A stretch of 64,000 nucleotides of DNA from Montifringilla adamsi (GCA_017590115.1 JAGGNK010006002.1:396329-460328); one strand, 5' to 3'. Counted from the first letter of the stretch, positions 33,013 to 45,771 are shown. Made by a program: numbers and translations. The notes: generated by a model not told the origin, from the letters alone.

Positions 33013-34423
33013 TCCATGATTCTGAGATTCAGCAATCTGAATGTTTGCCGAGTTGGGCAATACCTTTCCCTAAGTACCTTTATCTAAAACACGGTTTGGA
33101 TGTAGTTAAACATTTCCTGATATAAACACTTCTCTGAATGGAAAATCTTTCACTAAAATGGGGATGCTTTGGGGGAAAGTTGATTTTTTGACAATGCAAG
33201 TTTCCCTGACAATTCCTAAACTCCTCTGGAGATGGTACCCGGACCTTGTCTCTATTGAGCATTGCAGTTTGGGGATTTTTTAATATCCTGGCTGCCAGAG
33301 AGAAGAAGTTAAATAAAGTTAAATAAAGTCTTTCTTACTTCACTTTAAATGCTTTGGTTTTATATTTGTCATTTTGATGGAAACACAAGCCTTAAGCAAA
33401 TAAAAGGAAGTATTCCAGCAGTTTATCTTAAAATAGTCCTGGATGCACCATGAGTGGTAGGAAAATGTGATTTTTCAGGGCTTGAACCTGCCCAATCCCC
33501 AACAACATAGGAAGAAACCATTCCCCAGACAATGCCAACACTGCAATTTGTTATTTTAGAGCTGCTCTGTAAAGAACAAAGCCCCAGGCTGCACACATTA
33601 CAAGTGGTTGTGTCTATCTTTAGAGATCTGAGTGGGAAATTCCCTTGGAACCACTGGAATTACTCATGTGCTGCAAAGCAGGCACGTGCTGGAGGTGTCT
33701 CGCTGAACTGCCTGAGGATCAGGATAAGCTTATTGTGCATTCATCCCAAACATTGGGCAAACATGAGCTGTGAAATCCTCATAAAAAATACAAGGCCAGA
33801 AGGCATCCCAAAGTGATTAATGAAAAGCAAATTGTGGAGCCTCTTATCAAAGCCAGCAAACAGCCCATCAGGCAATCAGAGCCACAAAGAACCTTGGCTC
33901 CACAGGAACCAAACCCCAGCAACAGCACCGGAACAAGGGCAGGCAGGAAGAACCAAGGGAGCAGCACCTGGTGATTCCAGCGTGGGAAATACAGAGAACA
34001 TCTGGCTGGGAAACAAATCCCACTCGGCTGAACAGGTTCAGAGAGCCCAGGAGTGGCAAACCCTGAAGGAGCTGCACCTCGGAGCTGTGCTGGGCAGCAA
34101 GGCACTGCTCCAGCAGCACCAATTCCCAGCCTTGGACCTGGAATATCTGGAGCAGATATTTCTCAGGATTAGCCAAAGCCCGCACCAGAGGAGCTCGCTG
34201 TAAATATTGACTTAGGGAGCTTGGAATATACAGCTCGAGTTCCTTAATGCTTCCAGGGGCACTCCCAGGCCCCAAACTGCTCCTGTCTTCTGCATCCCAA
34301 ACAAACCAGCCTCAGGCAGAAGTGTCTTACACAGAGAAGAGCTCCGAGAGCCAAACCCTCCTGACCTCTGTCATAGCAGCTGCCGTAGCTTTCCTGCCCT
34401 GGTTCACCCAAACAGCCCAATTC
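33013..34423. other. Unique sequence, no gene seen
   Basis: The frame at 33820-34203 (127 codons) lacks a domain and has no good splice context. A TAAATAAAGTTAAATAAAGT direct repeat lies near 33310-33330. Confidence 0.5.
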
Positions 34424-34808
34424 TGTGGCCACAGCTCTCTTCAGAGAGAGCAGCAGGCACAACCTTCCCAGGATTTCTCCTGGGGAAGGCAGTGAGAAAG
34501 CTCAGAGAAAGAAGAGAAAACAATTCTTATCTTCACTTGCTGCATCTGTTGTTTGGCACATGTGGAATGTGTTATGGAGATTGTTTACCGAAGAAGGGAT
34601 TTGTTAATTGGACTCTGTGATGGTTGTTTTGAATGACTGACCAATTAGGTCAAAGCTGTGTCGTGACTGTCTGAAAAGGGTCACAGGTTTTTCTTTAGTA
34701 TAGTTTAGTGTAATATAGTATAGCTTAATAAAGCAATTGTTCAGCCTTCTGAAATCACTGGAGCCATTGCATGTTATTCCCTGACTGGGGGTGTCCTGCA
34801 TTGATACA
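34424..34808 (+). mobile_element. Solo LTR of an endogenous retrovirus (copy 3 of 3)
   Basis: Plus-strand LTR from TGTGGCCACAGCTC to about GCATTGATACA. It contains GAGAAAACAATTCTTATC, GCACATGTGGAATGTG, AGATTGTTTACC, a TATAGTATAGC TATA-like region and AATAAA at 34727-34732, then GCAATTGTTCAGCCTTCTG. ATTC follows both the left flank and the right end, a possible 4-base target duplication. No retroviral coding region flanks it. Confidence 0.8.
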
Positions 34809-36744
34809 ATTCTTGTTTTCCCCATGCAGGATTTGTACAAGTTCAAGGCAAGGAGCTCAGCAGGGTCACAGGTTTCTCCCTCTGTTACAGCATAGCATAA
34901 AATATTTCCCTGTCTTTAGCAAAGTGCTGCCAAGTGGCAGCATAATGAGGGTATTTATCCTCTGCTGGGACTGTGCCTCTGGAAGGCTCCTTAGCAAACC
35001 ACCTGAGGAAAACTCCTCACAAGACCTCAAAGAAAATCCCACCGTTTATGACACAAAAAGTTTCTGGAGCTTTTTGTGAACTACTGAGAACCCAGTGTCC
35101 AGTGAGAAAATGCTGAGGAGGCAGAAACAACCCCTTTATGAACCACCTAATTAGCAAATCAAAACAACAGCACCAGTCCAGAGCCTGGCATTTGGAACCA
35201 CAAGATCACTAGCTCAGAGGAAGTGCTGGATTCAGCTGGGCTGGGAATACTCTTCAGTGCTGTTCTCCACAAAAAGTGCTGCTCCTCCTCCCGGAGCTAC
35301 CTGGGGTAAGAGCAGGAGGAGAGAGCTCCCTGCCCCGTCCTGGCTTATGGAAGTCAGGCCTATATGGGCTATACCTTTAAACCTGGGACCCAGCTTATCC
35401 TCCTCCACCTCCTGCTTCTGCTGATCTCTGCCATTGTATTAATCCCTAACTCACAGCCAAAATCAGCCTTTGCTGGTGGAAGAAATGAGTTTACTCTCTC
35501 CCGTGTCTTCCCAGCCTCCATCTTCTCCCAAGTCTTCCCAGGACTCCCAAACCCTGCAGTGATGTCATCTCCCTTCTTGGTATTCCTTTAATTTTGACAA
35601 AGATTATTAATGAATATTTAAAGAAACTTTTTGCTGCCATGAAGATGTGACCCTTAAAGGCTCCAATTTCCCCATCTTTCACTAAATCCACAAAGAATCA
35701 CAACTCCCAGATGGCAGAGCCTGAGGGATTTGCCTGAAGCTCAGCAAGGAGCTTCCTGCTTGGAGCCCAGCCCTGTGTCAGGGAAATGTGAAACTGCTCT
35801 GCCTCTGCACCTGCAGAAGTAACACAACCTGCCCTGGGTACAGGAATTAACCCAGCAGCACAACTGCTGAATTATTTGTGCTTCCCAGGTGAGTTCCCTC
35901 CACCGAGGAGGCCGGAGATCATTCACTGGGAAAGGGAATTACAGCCCCAATCTCCTTCTGCCAAAGAGAGGCTTCAATTATTTATGGGGACTTGAAATAT
36001 TTAGCTTGGCACTTGTGCCCTTAAGGAAACTCCAGTTACCACTTCCCCATCACGAGGAGCCAATCATTTATTCATGGGATCAATAGGAACTCGAAGCAGG
36101 AGTGCTGGTTCCAAGGAATGCTGGTTCCAAGGCAGCACAGGGGTCAGGGCGTGGAGGAGCTGTGTCCTTCTGGAGGGAGTAACCTGATTTTCAAGGTCAT
36201 TTTCCCATTCCACAGGTCCTTTACCTTGGAGGGTTTAGTACAGAAAGGTAAATCCCAGAACCAGGCAGGGATCCCAGGGGGGCTGAGCACACCCAGGTGG
36301 GGCTGGGGAAGGGAGGAAACCCCCAGACCTGCACTGGGTGCAATAACTGAGACCATTGGAGATTTCTGGCAGATTGCTGAGCTTTTCCTGGCAGGGAATG
36401 GCAGAAGTACAGCCTGTGACCAGGTTTCAGTGCAGGAACTGACCTTGGATCTTGGAACCTGAAACGTTTGTGCGCTTCCTAAGGATCCCATAAGGATCCC
36501 TTCAGCGAGGCCTAAAGCAGGCCCATGGAGAGGGGAATAAAAGTTATTTGCTTGTAGCAAAATCATTTCATGGTAGGGAAAGGTGGGCATCCATTGGCAT
36601 CCTGGGCACATCAGCTCATTTTCAACAGCCACAGTGGGAAGGGTCCTTCCAAATCAAAGAGGTACAATACAGTGGGAACCTATTTTAAACTATTTTTGTT
36701 ATCCTTTAAGTCCTTATGGAGGTGGTTCTGCCCTTCCACTCCAG
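34809..36744. other. Unique sequence, no gene seen
   Basis: The minus-strand frame at 36144-36632 (162 codons) has no domain. A near-CArG motif, CCTATATGGG, at about 35361 lacks supporting promoter features. Confidence 0.5.
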
Positions 36745-36822
36745 GGGAAGGTGTCTCTGCCCATGGATCTGGTCCTTAAGGTCCCTTTCAAACCAAACAA
36801 CCCTGAGATTCTGTGATGTTAA
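36745..36822 (+). mobile_element. Old CR1 LINE 3' end, short
   Basis: GAAGGTGTCTCTGCCCATGG, then CTTAAGGTCCCTTTCAAACC and a CCTGAGATTCTGTGAT tail. Confidence 0.78.
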
Positions 36823-37477
36823 TAAATATTCTCTCATCAGACATCTCCAAATCTCCAATAATTGCTACCTAATCAACAAATGCAGCAGTCTGGGAAGTGG
36901 TGAATATTGATGAAGTCAAGGTTCCACTACAAGAACAACACTGAACACGTTGTGACTGCATAATAATTGAATTTTAATAATTTTGAAGAACAAAGAAAGG
37001 TCCTCTATGAACAAATAAAGACAAAAAATGCTCCCAGCATTGTTGAGGTCATCAGACTGCTGGTATTGATTTGGATTTTACAAACTGAGGCAGAATTCTC
37101 AATCCAGGCAAAGGCAATCAGAGTCCCAAAACACTGCAGCTTTGGTCCTCTGGGCAAATCCTGGAGATCATTCTGGACAGGGAGTGATTCCCACTGCTCT
37201 TTGCTTGGAGCTGCACTATCCCATTATCCCATTATGTCATGGGTGGCAGCAAACAGAAGAGAATTTGACATTCAGACTTCCCAGTGCAAATGGAGAAAAA
37301 AGACCACTTTTGTTTCTGTGAACATTTTTGGACATCTTCTATACAATAAGTGCTCAGTGAAGAACTTTCCCTTTGCCCTCTCCTGCTTCTTCCCACCTTT
37401 AGAAAGGATTTTGTCTGTAAAGAGGCTCTAGGAAGATGAACGTCAGTGACAGAAGGGGAGGTAAGCTGGAAGATGAG
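36823..37477. other. Unique, AT-rich sequence
   Basis: The 154-codon frame at 36967-37431 has an unremarkable composition and no domain. There are no repeats. Confidence 0.5.
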
Positions 37478-37655
37478 GTTGTGCAGAGCAGCTGGGGCTG
37501 CCCCCGGATCCCTGGCAGTGCCCAAGGCCAGGCTGGACACTGGGGCTGGAGCAGCCTGGGGCAGTGGGAGGTGTCCCTGCCGTGGCAGGGGTGGCACTGG
37601 ATGGGCTTTAATGTCCCTTCCAACAAAAACCAGTCTGGAATTTCAGGATTCTTTA
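37478..37655 (+). mobile_element. CR1 LINE 3' end
   Basis: CAGAGCAGCTGGGGCTGCCC, GTGGCAGGGGTGGCACTGGA, and a TTTCAGGATTCTTT tail. Well preserved. Confidence 0.92.
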
Positions 37656-38697
37656 ATCCTTCTTCTGGTGCAGTCACGCCTTCTGCTGGACAGTGATAAT
37701 TGTCCTTGTCTCACTCCCCTCTCCCCAAAACCTCAGTGCAATCCCAATTTTCCATGACTGCAGAACCATCTCAGCATTGCTGTGTTCTTCCACCAGAGAA
37801 GAGAGAGAGTCTGAGCAAACTGACACAAAAGCAGCTGTGAACTGGCAAGCAAAATCCCCCTCCTGTGGGAAGAACAGTGGTATTTTAGTGCTTTAAAATG
37901 CAGAAAATCCTGAAAGCTTGGAATGATCATGCTGTGCCTGTTGGCTCTGGTGGCTTCTGCTCTTCCCTTGCCAAACCCAGCAGCAGAAGCACTCGGATTT
38001 GTTTAATTCATCATGAGGCTTTCTGGTGCCTAAACTGCAGCATGGATCCTCATGGCCACAGGCTAGGGTGGGAAATTGTTTTTGGCAGAGAAATTTGTCC
38101 AAAATGTGGGGTTAAAAAAAACCCAACAAAGATCAGGCAGCAAAAAATCCAACCCCAGCAACTTCCCTGCAGCATGAGACCATTTGGGTCCGGACTGATG
38201 CTCAATCCACGCAAAGGAATTTCCTGGATTGCTCCCTGGCAGGAAAATGAAAGCTGCTTTAGTTTGTCTGTCTGGGCTGGGTCAGGGTTTCCACACATCA
38301 AAATCTCATTTTGTAGGAATCAGTTTGGATGGATGGATGGATGGATGGATGGATGATGGGCAGAGGAGCTGCATTCAGCTGAGCCCACACCCAAAATCAC
38401 CCTTGGCCAAAGGGGCTGGGGCTCAGCTAAGGCAGAAGACTTTGGAGTGCGAAACAGGCCAATTGCAGCAATTTTCACTCCACCTCCTTCCTTTTGCTCA
38501 GAGATGAACTACAAATTATTTCCTTCAAGTCCCAGCATTTAAAGTATCTCCCTCAAAGTTTGGTTCATTCATCTAAATTTCATTCTCCAACCTGAACCTC
38601 TGTCAGTGAAAGGAAAATGTGACAAAGGTAATGGGACAGCCAGCAGACAGCAGGCTCAGAAAAAATCTTTAAAAATTGCAGTGGCAACAGTATGCCA
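37656..38697. other. Unique sequence with short GGAT microsatellite
   Basis: No gene seen. The 152-codon frame at 37898-38356 ends in the GGAT repeat and has no domain. Confidence 0.5.
38327..38356 (+). repeat. GGAT tetranucleotide microsatellite
   Basis: About seven GGAT units, ending in GGATGATGGG. It is the complement type of the CATC array at 13001. Confidence 0.93.
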
Positions 38698-38905
38698 GAG
38701 TCCCACAATCTTTGAGGTTGGAAAAGCCCTCCCAGACCATGGATTCCAAGCTGTGTCCCATCCCCACCTTGTCCCCATCCCAGAGCACTGCCTGTCACAT
38801 CCAGTCCTTCCTTGGACACCTCCAGGGACTGGGGTTCCAAACATCCTTGGGCAGCCCCTTCCAAGGCCTGACCACCCTTTCCAGGAAGAAATTCCTCCTG
38901 ATGTG
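38698..38905 (-). mobile_element. CR1 LINE 3' fragment (third type)
   Basis: TTTGAGGTTGGAAAAGCCCT, CCCCACCTTGTCCCCATCCC, CTTGGACACCTCCAGGGACT and TTTCCAGGAAGAAATTCCTC. Same type as the copy at 52253. Confidence 0.9.
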
Positions 38906-39394
38906 CAAGACTGGATATTTTATAGAGCTGGTTACATTTTTCTTCCTCTAAAGACAATGTCTGACTGTTCCTTTCCAGCTCTGTATTGCTTCTAGGAGAT
39001 AATGACATCAATATTCCCTGCTGTCACTGGAAATTTGTCACAGATTAATATTAAACTGGATTTGGGATGCTGTTTTTCCATGATGGGTCTGTAATTACCT
39101 GGATGACAGCAATGACAGTGCTAGAGCAGAGTTGTGAGCTACTCAGGGAAAATTAAAATTAAAACCCAATTCCACACTCACTGAAAACACATTCAGGAAA
39201 TTCAGCTGAGTTCACACACAGCATTTGCTTTCTCTGTCCCCCAAAGTCACAAATGGTTCTTGCCCTCAGCTGCCAACCTGCAGCACCAGGGAGAGGGGTC
39301 TGAGGAACCTCCCCAGAACCTTCCAGTGCTGCAGAGCAGCTCCTGCTGACCCCACTATGGACCAGCCTCCACAGCAGGAATGGGGATGAAGGAA
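38906..39394. other. Unique sequence, no gene seen
   Basis: Mixed composition. A weakly CR1-like AACCTTCCAGTGCTGCAGAG at about 39320 was not strong enough to call. Confidence 0.45.
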
Positions 39395-39588
39395 TTTTCC
39401 CCAAATCCACCCTGGCCCAGCCTGAGGCTGTTCCCTCTCCTCCTGTCCCTGTTCCCTGGAGCACAGCCCGACCCCCCCGGCTGTCCCCTCCTGTCAGGAG
39501 TTGTGCAGAGCCACAAGGGCCCCCTGAGCCTCCTTTGCTCCAGGCTGAGCCCCTGAGCCCCTTCCCAGCTCCCTCAGCCACTCTTCGT
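39395..39588 (-). mobile_element. CR1 LINE internal fragment
   Basis: The AAATCCACCCTGGCCCAGCC, CCCCCCCGGCTGTCCCCTCC and GGGCCCCCTGAGCCTCCTTT blocks match the inner part of 331-812. The true 3' end is missing. Confidence 0.9.
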
Positions 39589-40131
39589 TAGACTTAGAGA
39601 TTTTCTTTAGAATAATATCAGCATCTACAGGTGCAGCACATCCCCACAGCATTTCTCTGCACTGAAGCCCAGCACCATCAGCTGCTGCAAAATTCCTCAC
39701 AACAGCCTCAGCTCAGCTCTTTAACTCCTCACATGTCACTTGTAGCCTTCTCTACCAACCATCAAATTATCCCTTCACAGAAGGAAAAGGAGAGAGAATT
39801 ACAGTTGTCAGCTCCAAGCACAAATAGAAAGGAAAGTTGCAGTTGAAATAAAGCTTCCCAAACTTGCTAGTCTGTAGCTATCCTTTCTAGAAAGCTCCAG
39901 GAGAAGTTCCCTCCTCCTGTGAGTGTGACAGCCAGGCCAGCAGGGTGTTTGGTGTGTCTCACCTTGGCCTGGCTCCTGGATCCCTGGGAATTGTCTGATG
40001 GGTGAATCCTCTCAGGGATTCCCTCAGAAACTCCAGGGACACACTCCCAGTCAGGGTGGGCAATCTGCCCCCCTGCCTTTTCCTTAGAGCACATCCTCCA
40101 CACATGGGAAGGGGAATGGCATTTGGGCACA
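39589..40131. other. Unique sequence, no gene seen
   Basis: Nothing recognisable. Confidence 0.5.
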
Positions 40132-40172
40132 GAATAGTTTGGGTTGGAAGGGACCTCAAAGCCCAACTCCTC
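40132..40172 (-). mobile_element. CR1 LINE 3' end, ~40 bases
   Basis: Only TTTGGGTTGGAAGGGACCTC with AAAGCCCAACTCC remains. It is a very severe 5' truncation. Confidence 0.75.
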
Positions 40173-41177
40173 TTTTTCAGTGCACTTTTGTCAAGACACT
40201 GTTTAATGCCACAAATGAAACACACCCAAGCTGCAGTGCCACGGGCTCAGGGGCAGAATTCCCTCTCCAGTGCTCAGGCACACAAAGAGTGACACAAGGT
40301 CATGGGCCCTGAGAGCATAAAAAACCTCTGGATATCAGAAATGGTTTCCTTAAAGGTTGAGACTTGGAAGCATCAGCTGGTTCCAGCAAACTAGAATCTG
40401 TAGTTCCTACTGGTGCCCTTACCCAGGATTTAGGAAGGTGTGAGATGTACCAGGCAGTAAATCAAGTTCCTCAGAGGGTTCAGGAGTCAGCCAGGCTGGG
40501 GGAGTTTGGTTTGCTGGACAGGTCACCAGTGGGAAAAAGGCTCAGCACTCCTGCAAAAACTGAAATCCAGGTATGTGTCTGGCCCAGCCAGGAGTGCTGC
40601 ACTTCTCCTTTTTCCAGGAAGGAGATTCATAATCGTTTGGATATTCAAACAAATCTTAATTGTGATTTAATGGCTCACACTGTAATTAGCCTCCAGGGAA
40701 AAGTGCTTTCAATTAACCATGTAAACATTCCATTTGTTACACCATTACATGTTCTGCTAAATTTCCTGAGGAAGAGCTGGGAGTGGAGCAGCACCGGGCC
40801 AGAACTCAGGAACAGAGGGAAAGGAGGGATGTGACTGGAAGTGATCCCTTCTTCCCTCTGCATGTGACACTGGGAGGGTGCCCGTGGCTCCTGCTGCTGT
40901 GGCTGGCAAGGCAGTGACCTGTTCAGGAGGTGGCACTGAGCCATGGAACTCCTGTCCATGCCACGAGGGATAACCTTACTCCTACCCCTGGATCCTAGCC
41001 AGTTTCCAGCACAAAATACATCTGCACATGGGATGGAAGAGCATTCCCAGGGCCCTGAGGCACAGGAAGATTTCCCTGCCTTATGGTTCTGCTGTATTCA
41101 TTTTATTATATGGCCTTTGTATTTAATGGCCTCAAGTTGCACCAGCGAGGCCTAGATTAGATAACAGGGAAACATTT
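40173..41177. other. Unique sequence with an AT-rich block
   Basis: 40610-40770 is AT-rich and repeat-free, with CTTAATTGTGATTTAATGG, TGTAATTAGCC and TCAATTAACCATG. It is a possible noncoding conserved element. No gene seen. Confidence 0.35.
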
Positions 41178-41358
41178 TCATGGGAAGGGTTGCAAAGCCC
41201 CTGGAAGAGGCTGTCCAGGACAGTGGATGTGGCAAAACCACGTGCATGTGGCACCTGGGGACAGGGGTCAGTGGTGACCATGGTGGTGCTGCTGGTTCAT
41301 GGTTGGACTTGATGGCCTTAAAGGTCTTTTCCAGCCTCAATGATTCCCTGACTCTCTG
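41178..41358 (+). mobile_element. CR1 LINE 3' end, older type
   Basis: GGAAGAGGCTGTCCAGGACA, GATGTGGC, GGTTGGACTTGATGGCCTTA, GGTCTTTTCCAGCCTCAATG and a GATTCCCTGACTC tail. This type keeps the GTCTTTTCCA 3' motif instead of GTCCCTTCCA. Confidence 0.85.
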
Positions 41359-41524
41359 TGCCCTCATCAGCTGGCAGAGCACAATAATTAGGATGGGTCT
41401 GTTCCCCTGATGCCAGAACGATGGGCAGGGAATTATCCATCCTGGAAGCAATAAAATAAGACCAGCAAAGGGAGGAGGAGTAAACTGCTGGTGAAAATCA
41501 ACCAAAAATCACAGCAACACAGAC

Positions 41525-41735
41525 TTGGGGGGTGCTTAAATCCCACCCAGTGCCACCCCACCCATGGCAGAGACACCTTCCACTGTCCCAGGGTCCTCCA
41601 AACTGTGTCCAGCCTGGCCTTGGGCACTGCCAGGGATGCAGGGGCAGCCACAGCTGCTCTGGGCACCTGTGCCAGGGCCTGCCCACCCTCACAGAGAAGA
41701 ATTCCTTCCCAATATCCAACACCTAATAGGAGGGA
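41525..41735 (-). mobile_element. CR1 LINE 3' end
   Basis: AAATCCCACCCAGTGCCACC, CACCTTCCACTGTCCCAGGG, CAGCCACAGCTGCTCTGGGC and CCTTCCCAATATCCAACACC. Confidence 0.92.
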
Positions 41736-41844
41736 ATGTCAGGCCTGAGTTCCTGTGCCAAGGGGGAGGCTCATAGCCCCAGAACTCCTGTGAACATCCT
41801 TCCCTAGGAGAGCAGAGGGAGCATTTGCCCTTTAAACAGTAGGG

Positions 41845-42050
41845 GAATTTTATTGTGGGGTGTCACTGGATCCCAGGATGGGTCAGGCTGGCAGGGAGCA
41901 CAGTGACTCCTCTGGTCCCAGCTCCTGCTCCAGCAGGGCACCCCAGAGCCCATGGCCCAGGACTGTGTCCAGATGCTCCTGGAATGTCCCCAGGGAGGGA
42001 GACTCCACGCCCTGTCTGGGCAATCTCTGTCCATGTTTATTCCAAGTTGT
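41845..42050 (-). mobile_element. Old CR1 LINE fragment (distinct type)
   Basis: GATCCCAGGATGGGTCAGGC, CCTGCTCCAGCAGGGCACCC, CAGGACTGTGTCCAGATGCT and GGAGACTCCACGCCCTGTCT match an older CR1 subfamily on the minus strand. Confidence 0.75.
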
Positions 42051-44067
42051 ACCTCTTGCAAAGCCTAGGCCAGGAGCCGGGAAGGGGAGCAGAATTCCAG
42101 CAGAAATTCCTGCGCCAGAAGCAGGTCCGTGTGTCCTGCTGGGACTGCCAGGACTGCAGAGGGGAAAGGCCAAGCCTGGGACATTCCCCCGGCAGCTCCT
42201 GCTAATCCTGCAGTGAAGTGGGGCTGGACTGGAGGCACTCTGTGCCCCTGCCAGCCCCCAGCACCGGCTGTGCCCATCCCAGGGGGATCCCAGGTGGATC
42301 CACAGCCCGGGCACGGAACCACCGGGGCAGTGAAGGGCTGAACTGCCCTGGGACAGAGCAGAGCTCTCACAGCTCCTTCTATCCTCCCACTGGAGATTTG
42401 CGGGGGAATTCTGGCTGCCAGGAAGCAGCTGGAAGGATCTTTGATAAGCAGCTCTGGTTTATAAATAGAAAGTTTGGATAGATTTTTTTCTCCTCCTACC
42501 ATTTCCATAAAATACAGAATTTACATTTTGTACATTTTTACACTTTATCTTCTGCCCATCTTTCATTTCCTCCAGCTAAAGGTAGAGTCTAAAAAAAAGA
42601 GTAGGAAGTAAAACACTGGGATTAAAACATGGCAAATGTTCATGAACTTATCAGTGAAGAAGTTTTCAGGATCTGGTTTTTCCCCTTATCCTTTAACCTC
42701 CTCCTCTGTTGTTTTCTTGTCAGTGAATTACTATTTATAATTTAAAGATTTTTAACGAGAAAATATTCCTTTCATCTCCACTATTTACTCATCTTCTGAC
42801 CTTCAGAATCAAATTTCCAGTGATAGAAATCAGAATCAAGCATTTGTTGCTTTTGCTCCTTTGAACCAAAGAAAACAACTGCAATCTTTGCTGCTTTTTT
42901 TTTTTTTTTTTTTTTTGTATTTGTACTTGAAAACAATAATTAAGATGACAATCTCACGTTCAGAACTGCACATCCCCCATCCCCCCAATATGCCAAGCCA
43001 GTTTAGGATGAGGAATAAACTCTCAGTGCCATGAGTTTAAGTGATTTAATTTCTCACTCCAGACAACATTGCAGGAGAGGATATTTGCAATAAGAACTCA
43101 ATGACTGACTCAGACTTGAGCTGAAAAATTCAGTTCTCATGGAAGCTTTGTAGCTTTAAATAGTCTGAACTCCTGAGAGCTATTCCCAAATAATATAATG
43201 GGATATTCACTTCAAACATCAGATAACAAAGGCAAACACCAGGTAACAAAGTTAATGTGGAGATGATGCTGTCAAAAGAACTGCTTGACACGACAAAGGT
43301 AAAAAGGAAGAAACGGCCTCAGATACAAAGTTTAAAGATCAGAGCTGGTTGTGATTTCATTTAGAAATCAGCCTCACCATATGTGACATTTCAAAAGCTT
43401 CCCTGAACATTTCGCCCTGTTTTGTGCTGCTGAAGCTCATCCTCCATCCCAGGAGGCTCTGCCAGGCCCCAGCTGCTGCTGAACGCGCCCAGGAGCCGCT
43501 GGGCTGCCTGCCCTCGCTGCCTGCCCCGGGCAGCTCCTCTCCCGCTGTCCCAGGAGCTGTTCCCTCTGCTGGGAGCACTGCAGGCCCCAGCACCCACAGC
43601 AGCAGCCCAGCCCTTCCTCTCAAAGGGAGCAGACAGCCCTGCTGCAGAGAGGCATCAGTTCTAGGGAGGATCCAGCCACTGTTGCACTCCTTTGAACAGA
43701 CTCACCTGACAGCGGGATCAGTGCCTGAGCAGTTCCCAGAGCTGTTTTATCCCAGTTACACACAATGGAAAATGTCCTTTGTGTCCCATTCCCACCTGCT
43801 CCTATTGACCTGCTCCTCAAACGTGTCCCCCTGCACAGAGGATGGGAAATGAATTCCCTGGATTTGAGATCCATTGAAGTGAGTGCAGAGGAGCAGCTGG
43901 CTGTGTCTCTAATGGGCCCCTGGAAAGCAGAGTTACCAGAGGAGTTCGTTTCCTACTCATGTTCTGCTCTTAAACACAGAGGCATGAAAAATAGAGATTT
44001 TCTTGTCCCTTTTTGGTATAATTATGAACCTAAACAATTTCCACAAATTGCGACATCTCCTCCACTC
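42051..44067. other. Unique sequence with poly-T tract
   Basis: No gene seen. 42480-43340 is AT-rich. 43430-43620 is GC-richer with a few CpGs and a 142-codon frame lacking a domain. Confidence 0.5.
42895..42916 (+). repeat. Poly-T tract (22 T)
   Basis: An uninterrupted run of 22 T. No LINE or retrocopied gene was recognised beside it. Confidence 0.95.
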
Positions 44068-44320
44068 ATGGAATCACAGAATATCCTGGGCTGGAAGGGA
44101 CCCCTGGCTCGTCCAGTCCCACCCCTGGCCCTGCCCAGACCCCCAACAATCCCACCCTGGGCATCCCTGGCAGCTCTGTCCAACCCCTCCTGGAGCTCTG
44201 GCCGCCTCGGGGCCGGGACCATTCCCTGGGCAATGCCAGCACCTCTGGGGAAGAACCTTTCCCTGAGATCCAGCCTGACCCTCCCTGGCCCAGCTCCAGC
44301 CGTTCCCTGAGGTTCTTGTT
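44068..44320 (-). mobile_element. CR1 LINE 3' end (second subfamily)
   Basis: CACAGAATATCCTGGGCTGG, CACCCCTGGCCCTGCCCAGA, CCGCCTCGGGGCCGGGACCA and CTCCCTGGCCCAGCTCCAGC. A close relative of the copy at 7098. Confidence 0.93.
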
Positions 44321-45771
44321 TGAATTCCTGGGATCTGCTCTCTCCTCTTCCATCATCACCTGCTGACCTGTTCTGCCCAGGCACTGCCTTCATTTCTCCT
44401 AAAGCCAAGTAAATATTTTGGCACTTAATAATAAATATTTTCTGCTCATTTTGACATTTTCACAACACAAATCAGTAAATCCAGTTCAAGGCTGTCCATC
44501 CAGGAGGAAGCTGCTGATCCAGCCCTATGGATACAGGGAACCAGAAAGCCCTACATGTACAGCTTGTCAGGCAAAAGGAGGTGTCAAATGAACAACTCAG
44601 AGCGTGGATCCCAAGCTGCTGGAGCTGTCACACCTCTTTCCAGTGGGAATGGGAGAGACATTTTGCTGGGAGAGGTTTCCAGAGGTTTCTCACTGCTGCA
44701 GAGAGCTGAGCCCGTGTCTGAGCAGGCTCACTGTGCCCAGAAGTGCTGCCTCCCTTTGCACCCTCCACACCTCGTCCCTGGGTCACCCAGGGGACCTGTT
44801 CCAGCCCTCAGCACTGCTCTGGCAGCCTTTGCTGTCCCAAAGACAGTATTTATCCTGTTTTCCCTGGGCAGACTCAGCTGAAGAATGGTGAAGGTGGAAC
44901 AGGGGAATGGTGTGGAGGAAACAATACAGAAATAAGCATGGCTGATTATCCACTCTCAGAATTCTTCCTTTCTTCGTAGAGGTGCAGGAATAAATGTCTG
45001 CCTTTTGTGAGGTTTCATTCATGACTATTCTATTTAATTCAGTGTTCCTGTGATCATCTTAATTTCTATCCAAAGAACAGACCCCTGGCAGGATTCAGGT
45101 CTTTAATAACTGCATTGTCATTCTGATATCTCCATCTCTTACTCCTGATTTCCATTGTTTGCATCTCTTCAAAGGCTCAAAGCAGCCGAGTCCCAAAGGA
45201 GATTTTTCACACACAGTTTCTGATATCAGTGCAGACGTTGAGCAGTGAGCAAATTAGAGCTGTGGTTATGAATTGCTGCTGGGGATGGGAGAGGATATGG
45301 GAGATGTCAGGAGATGGTTCCTTGCTGCTCTCAGGCCAGGGCTGATCCCACTTTTCTGCATCCACAGAGATCCTGAGTCAGGGAAGGGAAACTGCCCAGG
45401 GAGTAGCTCAGCTCAGGGGAGCTGCAGAGTGATTCCTGTTCCTTCCCAAGGCTGTGAGCAGACCCCAGTGGGAGCTGTGCACGGATTGTGTGGTGTGCGT
45501 GGGACAGAGCTGGTACCTACAGGGCCGGGGGTGTGAGAGCTGTCACCTCAGGCTGACAGACATTCCCACTCTTTGAGAACCTATCAGAGACCATGGATTG
45601 TTCAGCATTCCCCACCGGGGCTCCCTTGGGAAAGCTGCATCTCTGGGCAGACTTTCCTGGGTGTTTCTTCCAGCCAGTGGGGGAGGAAGGTCCCACAACA
45701 AGAAAAGAGTCTGAATAGATTTGTTTTTTGAGAACTGTGACAATGCTCAGTATCCTGACAGCTGCAGCATG
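44321..45771. other. Unique sequence, no gene seen
   Basis: Frames up to 108 codons without domains. 44405-44480 is AT-rich with AATAATAAATATTTTC. Confidence 0.5.

Noticed and set aside
35350..35380. CCTATATGGG as a serum response element with TATA-like sequence
   Set aside because: The middle contains a G, so it is not a true CArG box, and there is no other promoter evidence.
43430..43852. GC-richer stretch with 142-codon frame as a first exon or CpG island
   Set aside because: CpG density is too low and no domain or splice donor is convincing.
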